From NCBI GenBank assembly GCA_947479075.1, contig CANJZR010000137.1, positions 1 through 8,556 of the forward strand: a DNA stretch of 8,556 nucleotides, read 5' to 3'. This DNA comes from Planctomycetaceae bacterium. Its GTDB lineage: Bacteria; Planctomycetota; Planctomycetia; Planctomycetales; Planctomycetaceae. The notes under the pieces were generated by a model, which was not told where the DNA came from, did not search any database, and worked only from the letters and a program-made list of their open reading frames with translations. This document shows, piece after piece, positions 1-4,688 of the stretch. Made by a program: the position numbers and the translations under genes. Numbering within the stretch: position 1 is the stretch's first letter; each line of letters begins with the position of its first letter.

Positions 1-1254
1 ACGCAGGCGGTTGGCCTCCACATCATCGATGAATTCATTCTTCGTATTGTCGTATCTCACCGTCCGTCCGAGGTGCAGAGCGACGTTCGCGGCGTGGCAG
101 ACGATGTGCGCATTGCACGCGGCATCGGCGTTACCCTTCGGCTTACCTCGCGTCTTCACGCAGTCGAGGAAGTCACGGACATGGAACGTCGCTGGGTAGC
201 CGCCGATCTCTTCGACCTTGCGACCAGCAAGCAGTTCGGGTGAGCTCAGGACCAGCTTGCCGCTGTCGCCTGCTTCGACCCAGCCGGTCTCGCCTTCGAA
301 ACGAACGGGGCACGACCCGAGCGGAATCCAGTCCTTCTCGCGGAAGATCAGCTCACACCCGTTCTCGTAGCGGGCGACGAGGTAGCCGTCCTGCGGGGCG
401 TTGTATTCCACCGGAGGAGCGCAGTCGCCGACCGCCCACTGGCACAAATCGACGCAGTGTGATCCCCACTCCAGCACGCCACCGCCGACGAGGCCGCCAC
501 CTTTCTCGAAGTTAAATCCATCGAGCAGCTTCGCGTTAAACGGGCGCCAGGCAGCCGGTCCGAGATAGAGGTCCCAGTCGACAATCGACTTATCGGGTTC
601 GGTCTCGGGAACGAGCCAGCCACTCATCATCGCCTGCATTCCGGCAGGATGGGCGAAGACCTTCTTGAGCTTGCCAAGCTTCCCGGTCCGGGCCAGTTCA
701 CAGGCGAACGCATAGTGCGGCAGATTGCGGCGCTGGGTGCCTGCTTGGAAGACGCGCCCCGTGCGGCGCATGGTTTCCGCCAGGATCAGGCTCTGTGCGA
801 TGTTCTTCGTGACGGGCTTTTCGCAGTACATATCCTTGCCCGCCTTGGCGGCATTCATCGCCATCGTGGCATGCCAGTTGGGCCCCGTCGCAATCAGGAC
901 GGCATCGATGTCCTTGCGGTCGAGGATTTCGCGGAAGTCACGATAGGTGGCACAGTCCTGGTTCCCGTGATGCTCATCGGCGATCTTCTTGACGGCCACG
1001 CGGCGAGCCTCTTTCACGTCACAGACAGCAACGAACTGCACATCCTTCTGCTCCAGAAAGCAGCCCAGGTCGTATGTCCCGCGGTTGCCAATTCCGATCC
1101 CGCCAACGACCACGCGTTCACTGGGTGCGACAGCTCCGTCTTTCCCCAGCGCCGATGCGGGAATGATCGTGGGAGCTGCAATCGCCGCACCCGCGACGGA
1201 CAGCGACGCCTTGATAAACCGTCGGCGGGACACACTCGTTACGTGCTTTGACAT
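1..1254 (-). CDS. Tat-exported Gfo/Idh/MocA family NAD(P)-dependent oxidoreductase (C-terminus off the left edge)
   Basis: This is an uninterrupted minus-strand frame of 418 codons with no stop before the window edge. The start ATG (1252-1254) follows a GGGGAG ribosome site (1260-1265) by five bases. The N-terminus has a twin-arginine signal, SRRRFIK at residues 9-15, followed by a hydrophobic stretch to about residue 36, so export in folded form is expected. A Rossmann fold begins near residue 47 with the dinucleotide-binding glycines GGIGIGNRG (51-59). CEKPVTKN (144-151) carries the family's EKP motif, whose lysine contacts cofactor and substrate. The second domain contains WGSHCVDLCQWA (263-274), typical of planctomycete members. 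Family members oxidise or reduce sugars, inositols or related polyols; the substrate cannot be read from the sequence. These proteins are often about 430-450 residues, so probably only a few dozen residues are missing. Fold and family are secure; the biological role is not. Confidence 0.93.
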   Translation of the reverse strand, partial: MSKHVTSVSRRRFIKASLSVAGAAIAAPTIIPASALGKDGAVAPSERVVVGGIGIGNRGTYDLGCFLEQKDVQFVAVCDVKEARRVAVKKIADEHHGNQDCATYRDFREILDRKDIDAVLIATGPNWHATMAMNAAKAGKDMYCEKPVTKNIAQSLILAETMRRTGRVFQAGTQRRNLPHYAFACELARTGKLGKLKKVFAHPAGMQAMMSGWLVPETEPDKSIVDWDLYLGPAAWRPFNAKLLDGFNFEKGGGLVGGGVLEWGSHCVDLCQWAVGDCAPPVEYNAPQDGYLVARYENGCELIFREKDWIPLGSCPVRFEGETGWVEAGDSGKLVLSSPELLAGRKVEEIGGYPATFHVRDFLDCVKTRGKPKGNADAACNAHIVCHAANVALHLGRTVRYDNTKNEFIDDVEANRLR

Positions 1255-1660
1255 GATTGCTCCCCAGCAATTGCAGATGGCGTTTTTGAGACGAGATCGT
1301 TGAGAGAGATTCTTGTTCAATACTTCAAACGAAACGATACCTGTGAGGGAACGACTTTTCCAGATCCAGTGAGTCACGAGACGTACGATCACTACGTGCG
1401 GAACGTACCGGGATCGAGCAGCACAGTGGCCAGCCTGATCAGTGGTTGCGTACAACTGCAGGGAAACTCATGCCAGCTGGCGTTCGCGTTCAGGCCTGAC
1501 CGGTATCTGAAAGCTTGTGATTTCACTCACATTGCCCGACACCTCAACCGCAACTCTCAAAGGCAAGGACTACCAACAAGGAGAGCAACTATTCATGAAT
1601 ATCAATGCTCAGTGATGTTCTGATCGCAATCGAAAAGAAGCTGGACGAACAACATTCCAA
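1255..1660. other. 406-base stretch without a convincing gene
   Basis: This gap separates the oxidoreductase start from the antitoxin-like gene; both lie on the minus strand. It should contain the oxidoreductase promoter, but I found no clear -35/-10 pair. A plus-strand frame from a TTG at 1300 to 1623 encodes 107 residues with no recognisable motif and is probably chance. Near 1578-1667 there is an AAGGAG box followed by two tiny overlapping plus-strand frames of six and twenty codons (starts 1595 and 1605). These could be a gene remnant but are too short to call. No strong hairpin with a T-run follows the antitoxin-like stop. Confidence 0.5.
1260..1265 (-). promoter_or_regulatory. Ribosome binding site of the oxidoreductase gene
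   Basis: Read on the minus strand, GGGGAG lies five bases upstream of the ATG at 1254. It supports that start, which also puts the twin-arginine motif at the usual distance from the N-terminus. Confidence 0.6.
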
Positions 1661-1861
1661 TCAATGAGCAGGCTGATCAGCGACGCGAACGGTCTCGTTC
1701 TGCTCAGCAGCCACTTCGCCGCTGAGATTCACAATCCGACCGATTACAGAGTGCTGCAAATTGGCGTAGTAAGCGACGATCTTGCGTGGATCATGATCGA
1801 CCTCGCTGGAAATTTCATGACGCACCCGGCGAATCTCATCCAGAATCGGTTCACTGCTCAT
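1661..1861 (-). CDS. Small antitoxin-like protein paired with the PIN toxin
   Basis: This gene encodes 66 residues and starts at ATG 1859-1861, overlapping the toxin stop by four bases (ATGA). The ribosome site GGAGAGGAG (1870-1878) sits eight bases upstream, inside the toxin gene. The frame is open further upstream to 1987, but that start would overlap the toxin by about 130 bases and adds sequence that does not look like protein. Residues 5-36 (PILDEIRRVRHEI, then DHDPRKIVAYY) resemble the short helical proteins often found just downstream of PIN genes, from which an antitoxin role is inferred. Such antitoxins would bind the PIN active site and may repress the operon. Residues 37-66 look polar and unstructured. 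No ribbon-helix-helix or AbrB-type DNA-binding domain is evident, so DNA binding is doubtful. Confidence 0.72.
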   Translation of the reverse strand: MSSEPILDEIRRVRHEISSEVDHDPRKIVAYYANLQHSVIGRIVNLSGEVAAEQNETVRVADQPAH

Positions 1862-2337
1862 TCCGGTGTCTCCTCTCCGAGTAACTCCAAGGGCGTCACG
1901 AGTGTGGGAACTGATAGGCCCAGTATACCGTTCACACGACGGATGTGACCGAATTTGTTGGCATTGGCCAGATGTTTGCAATTCCACGTGACAAGAAAAT
2001 CACAGCGATGATAGGACGCGATCGCCAGATGAAGTGCATCTCCGAGTGGATCAGCTGGCATCAGCTGATGAGCGATATACGCCTCAACGATCTCTAATAC
2101 CGCCTCATTAATCTCCAAAAAGTCCAGTCGATCCACTAATTGAATCGCGTCGCTACGACATGGAAACACACCTCGCTGAAGCTCGTTCAACACGGCGACG
2201 CTGGTCACGACTCGACCAGTGGCAGTGACAAGTTTCCACCATCTTCGAGTCCATTCGCGACGGGCAACCATTGTCGGTTCCGTGCGAACTTCGTGATAAA
2301 AGCTGGGAATTGATGTTTCGATGTAATGGGTCGCCAC
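1858..2337 (-). CDS. PIN-domain ribonuclease, VapC-like toxin
   Basis: This gene encodes 159 residues, a normal length for a single PIN domain. The core begins at once with YIETSIPSFYHE (5-16). A second acidic residue is E52 in VLNELQRG, and the third cluster is DPLGDALHLA (96-105). CDFLVTWNCKHLAN (112-125) supplies D113 and the C-terminal signature. These acidic residues would bind the divalent metal ions used to cut RNA. The first position is Glu (E7) rather than the classic Asp, as is common in the ETS-type branch of PIN proteins. The start is GTG (2335-2337) with a modest GGGCGGTGA stretch upstream. It lies 80 bases after the argF stop on the same strand and overlaps the downstream antitoxin-like gene by four bases. 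The PIN fold is firm; activity as a toxin is inferred from the pairing. An RNA-processing or non-toxic role remains possible. Confidence 0.88.
   Translation of the reverse strand: MATHYIETSIPSFYHEVRTEPTMVARREWTRRWWKLVTATGRVVTSVAVLNELQRGVFPCRSDAIQLVDRLDFLEINEAVLEIVEAYIAHQLMPADPLGDALHLAIASYHRCDFLVTWNCKHLANANKFGHIRRVNGILGLSVPTLVTPLELLGEETPE
1870..1878 (-). promoter_or_regulatory. Ribosome binding site of the antitoxin-like gene, inside the toxin gene
   Basis: Read on the minus strand, GGAGAGGAG ends eight bases before the ATG at 1861. It is the strongest Shine-Dalgarno match in this half of the window and fixes the antitoxin start. By contrast, the toxin begins with GTG behind a poorer site. 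This difference could favour antitoxin synthesis. Confidence 0.65.
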
Positions 2338-2374
2338 GAATCACCGCCCATCAAAATCACGCGAGTCATCGCAG

Positions 2375-2388
2375 ATCAGAGGCCTGAT
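2375..2388. repeat. Small inverted repeat between argF and the PIN gene
   Basis: ATCAG and CTGAT are separated by AGGC. It lies 37 bases upstream of the toxin GTG, in the 80-base gap after argF. There is no T-run on the minus strand after it, so it is not a good terminator. It could be an operator for the toxin-antitoxin operon, but five base pairs is short enough to be chance. Confidence 0.25.
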
Positions 2389-2417
2389 ACAGATCCCATT
2401 AAAACATCACCCACGCC

Positions 2418-3329
2418 CTATTGCACGCCCCAGACCAGAGCGGCTTTGGCGAGGTGCATGCGGTTTTCGGCCTGTGGGAAGCAAAGGCTCTGTGGGCCAT
2501 CCATCACGTCATCGGAGACTTCGAGCCCACGCCGTGCGGGAAGGCAGTGCATGAACCGGGCCTTGCGGTGAGCCGACTGCATTAAAGCTGTGTCGACCTG
2601 GAACCCCTTGAAGTCCTTCTGGCGGGCTTCCTTTTCGTCTTCCTGGCCCATACTTGCCCAGACATCGGTGTAGATGACATCGGCATTCGCCGCAGCGGCA
2701 TAGGGGTCGTTCGACTCCAACACATCCAGTTTGGGGAAACGCTGTTTCAGTTGTTCGATGAAGGATCGGGGGAGTTCATATTCTGGAGGCGTGCCGATGG
2801 AGAAGTTCATCCCCACATGGCCACACACTTCAGCCAGCGACACAGCGACGTTGTTACCGTCACCGATATAGGCCACCCGCAGCCCCTCGAAGGAGCCGAA
2901 CGCCTCAAAAATCGTCAGGGCATCGGCCAACGCCTGGCAGGGGTGGCAGTCGTTCGACAGGCCATTAATCACCGGCTTGCCTGACCAGCGGGCGAAGTCC
3001 TCAATCAGCGACTGCTTGAACGTTCGCAGTGCAATAATGTCCGAATAGCCACCGATCACCCGCGCCACATCGGACACTGCTTCGCGACCTTCCAGTCCCG
3101 CGTCTTTCCCGGTCAGGAAAATACTGCTACCGCCCAGCTGCATCATGGCCGCGTCGAAGCTGAGGCGGGTCCGCAGCGACGGCTTCTCGAAGACCTGAGT
3201 CAGAACGTGCCCGGCCAGGAGTGCAGGACGTTCGCCACGACGGAGCCGCGATTTCAGATCGCTGGCCAGGGCGAGAATCTCACGCACATCTTCGGACGAC
3301 AAATTGAACAGCGAGGTCAGGTGTCGCAT
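2418..3329 (-). CDS. argF: Ornithine carbamoyltransferase
   Basis: This enzyme transfers the carbamoyl group of carbamoyl phosphate to L-ornithine, giving citrulline in cytoplasmic arginine synthesis. The protein is 303 residues, about normal length. FEKPSLRTRLSF (47-58) is the carbamoyl-phosphate loop, with SLRTR in place of the textbook STRTR. HPCQALADALTI (129-140) is the HPxQ motif. TDVWASMGQE (221-230) carries the ornithine-binding SMG loop, which separates it from aspartate carbamoyltransferase. FMHCLPARRG (259-268) has the catalytic HCLP cysteine, and FPQAENRMHLAKA (284-296) is the conserved C-terminal helix. The ATG at 3327-3329 is preceded by AGGA at a suitable distance. It lies 138 bases downstream of the yhaM-like gene on the same strand. 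No other arginine genes are in the window and no ARG box was recognised. N-acetyl or N-succinyl ornithine variants exist but are less likely given SMG and HCLP. Confidence 0.95.
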   Translation of the reverse strand: MRHLTSLFNLSSEDVREILALASDLKSRLRRGERPALLAGHVLTQVFEKPSLRTRLSFDAAMMQLGGSSIFLTGKDAGLEGREAVSDVARVIGGYSDIIALRTFKQSLIEDFARWSGKPVINGLSNDCHPCQALADALTIFEAFGSFEGLRVAYIGDGNNVAVSLAEVCGHVGMNFSIGTPPEYELPRSFIEQLKQRFPKLDVLESNDPYAAAANADVIYTDVWASMGQEDEKEARQKDFKGFQVDTALMQSAHRKARFMHCLPARRGLEVSDDVMDGPQSLCFPQAENRMHLAKAALVWGVQ

Positions 3330-3391
3330 CGCTGTGGTTCCTGACTAATGATTGGAAGGACGAAACGGGAATGCTCCAGAACAATCAGACA

Positions 3392-3406
3392 AGACTTCCG
3401 AAGTCT
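3392..3406 (-). terminator. Possible weak terminator or leader hairpin between yhaM and argF
   Basis: AGACTT and AAGTCT form a perfect six-pair stem around a three-base loop. On the minus strand it is followed by a moderately T-rich run (TGTCTGATTGTT) rather than a clean T-tract. It lies between the yhaM-like stop (3468) and the argF start (3329). It could therefore end the yhaM transcript or be a leader structure for argF. The stem is short and only partly GC, so the call is tentative. Confidence 0.3.
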
Positions 3407-3467
3407 CGGTTCATCGGGAAGGCATGGAAGGCAGACATGACACGACCAAGCCAGAAGAACTGCTCGA

Positions 3468-4433
3468 TCAGCCCCCACCCTTGAAGATCTTACGCTGCAT
3501 CGTCGCCTGGTAAGGCGTCCAGGTCGACTGGGAGTTCGGGTCGCTCGTGATCAACGTCGTATATTCGTTGACCTTGGCATCCAGATTGTCCAGATGGTGC
3601 AGCGCGATCGCCTCGGGAGTCATCGGCAGCTTGGGACTGCCAAACTCGTACGAGCCATGGTGGCTGAGCAGCATGTGCTTGACCCGCAGAAGCGTCTCCT
3701 GCGGGAACTTGCGTCCGAGCCGTCGCTCCGCCTCGGGGATGTGCTCGTTGACCATCTCGACCCCCTGCACCAGGTGGCCGATCAGCTGGCCCTCGTCGGA
3801 GTAGCCAAAGACGGCTTCAAACTCCAGCTCGCGGACCTTGCCAATGTCGTGCAGAAAGGCTCCGGCGAGCAGCAGTCGCGAGTCGACCTTGGGATAGAGA
3901 TCCGCAATCCGTGTGATCGTTTCCAACAGATTAACGATGTGTTCGAGCAGTCCACCCGCGTATGCGTGATGCAATCGGATCCCGGCCGGGGCCAGGGCGA
4001 GCTTGGCCATGAACTCTTCATCGTCGAGAAAGCAGCTCATGAGCGTCCGCAACGGCGCATCATCAATGCTCAGCAGAATCTCCTTCAATCGGGCCAGCAG
4101 ACGGGCCGTATTGACCGAGGTTTCCTGCTGGAAGTCCGCTTCGTCGATCGCAGTCGCGGCGACTTTCTCGATGCGGTTCATGATCAGCTGCAGGTTTCCC
4201 TGAAACAGCTGGGCCTTACCTTTGACCTTCACGTAGTCGCCAACCTGCAACTGGTTGACAGCCGTCTCGGAGACATTCCACAGAAGACCACTCACCTGCC
4301 CCGTCTTATCTCGAAGCTGAGCAAGCAGATACGACTCCGCGTGTCGATTGGCACGGAGCTGTCGGTCGGCGAGGAGGAAGACCTCTTCGACGGGCGAACC
4401 ATCGGCCAACTGATTGACAAACACACGCGGCAT
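3468..4433 (-). CDS. yhaM: YhaM-like 3'-5' exoribonuclease (OB-fold plus HD domain)
   Basis: This gene encodes 321 residues, matching the roughly 310-320 of Bacillus YhaM. An OB-fold nucleic-acid-binding domain covers about residues 10-95, with VSGLLWNVSE (47-56) and VGDYVKVKGKAQLFQGNLQL (64-83). The HD phosphohydrolase domain follows. H165 (GLLEHIVNLLE), the H195-D196 pair (AGAFLHDIGKVREL), H258/H259 (LLSHHGSYEFGSP) and LHHLDNLDAKVN (278-289) supply the expected metal ligands. The C-terminal QRKIFKGG is typical of the family. Known members degrade single-stranded RNA, and to some extent DNA, from the 3' end with manganese, and are cytoplasmic. The ATG at 4431-4433 has only a weak CAGG upstream, but the N-terminus aligns with family expectation. 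The gene diverges from the transglutaminase gene and has a long leader with inverted repeats. Family assignment is strong; the physiological substrate here is unknown. Confidence 0.9.
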   Translation of the reverse strand: MPRVFVNQLADGSPVEEVFLLADRQLRANRHAESYLLAQLRDKTGQVSGLLWNVSETAVNQLQVGDYVKVKGKAQLFQGNLQLIMNRIEKVAATAIDEADFQQETSVNTARLLARLKEILLSIDDAPLRTLMSCFLDDEEFMAKLALAPAGIRLHHAYAGGLLEHIVNLLETITRIADLYPKVDSRLLLAGAFLHDIGKVRELEFEAVFGYSDEGQLIGHLVQGVEMVNEHIPEAERRLGRKFPQETLLRVKHMLLSHHGSYEFGSPKLPMTPEAIALHHLDNLDAKVNEYTTLITSDPNSQSTWTPYQATMQRKIFKGGG

Positions 4434-4469
4434 AGCAGTCGAACCTGGCTGGGCGACAAGAAACGAAGA

Positions 4470-4507
4470 CGGATCGGGGTTCGGGCGCAGGGCACGAATC
4501 CGATCCG
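4470..4507. repeat. Imperfect inverted repeat in the yhaM leader
   Basis: CGGATCGG (4470-4477) and CCGATCCG (4500-4507) are perfect eight-base complements. Inside them, TTCG (4480-4483) pairs with CGAA (4495-4498) across a small GG/T internal loop, leaving an 11-base apical loop. It ends about 37 bases upstream of the yhaM-like ATG and would form in that gene's mRNA leader. It may be a regulatory hairpin or a protein-binding dyad. No T-run follows on either strand, so it is not a standard terminator. Confidence 0.5.
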
Positions 4508-4524
4508 GGAACGGACCATGTTAC

Positions 4525-4542
4525 GGCGGCGTGGAAGCCGCC
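4525..4542. repeat. GC-rich hairpin GGCGGC/GCCGCC
   Basis: GGCGGC and GCCGCC are perfect complements around a six-base loop (GTGGAA). It lies 17 bases beyond the larger inverted repeat in the same divergent region. The two together make this leader strongly structured. It could be part of a dispersed palindromic repeat, which only a genome-wide search can show. Confidence 0.45.
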
Positions 4543-4600
4543 ACAAGCGCCGGGTTCAGGAGTGAGCAGAACTTATTCCGTCCCACCGGATATTCGAACG

Positions 4601-4631
4601 ATTATGAACATCTGCCGTAATTGGCTGACAA
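4601..4631 (-). promoter_or_regulatory. Possible sigma-70-type promoter for the yhaM-like gene
   Basis: On the minus strand, TTGTCA (4631-4626) and CATAAT (4606-4601) each match the consensus hexamers at five of six positions. The 19-base spacer is longer than ideal. Transcription would start roughly 160 bases before the yhaM-like ATG, placing both inverted repeats in the leader. The -35 box overlaps that of the opposite promoter. Confidence 0.35.
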
Positions 4632-4653
4632 CTGAGATCAGTCCGGTTATTCT
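4625..4653 (+). promoter_or_regulatory. Possible sigma-70-type promoter for the transglutaminase gene
   Basis: CTGACA (4625-4630, five of six matches to consensus) and TATTCT (4648-4653, four of six) are spaced by an ideal 17 bases. The expected start of transcription is near 4660, giving a leader of about 30 bases before the GTG at 4689. A GGGG stretch at 4675-4678 could act as ribosome site. Confidence 0.4.
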
Positions 4654-4688
4654 GACTAGCACGTCTTTACGTTCGGGGATGCCACTCC

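Noticed and set aside
649..1251. Plus-strand 200-codon frame opposite the oxidoreductase
   Set aside because: The minus strand carries an uninterrupted 418-codon Gfo/Idh/MocA gene with Tat, Rossmann and EKP motifs; this frame is its shadow.
1300..1623. Plus-strand 107-codon frame from a TTG
   Set aside because: Weak start, no recognisable motif, and mixed composition unlike the real genes nearby.
1862..1987. Upstream extension of the antitoxin-like gene to a start at 1987
   Set aside because: It would overlap the PIN gene by about 130 bases in another frame, and the ATG at 1861 has a strong ribosome site.
2059..2070. Perfect 12-base palindrome CATCAGCTGATG, with GCTGATCAGC at 1672-1681
   Set aside because: Both lie inside coding sequence (the first encodes HQLM of the PIN protein); no spacing or repeat pattern suggests an operator.
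3594..4565. Plus-strand 323-codon frame opposite the yhaM-like gene
   Set aside because: It lies almost entirely antisense to a gene with clear OB-fold and HD motifs, has no recognisable domain, and looks like a frame shadow.
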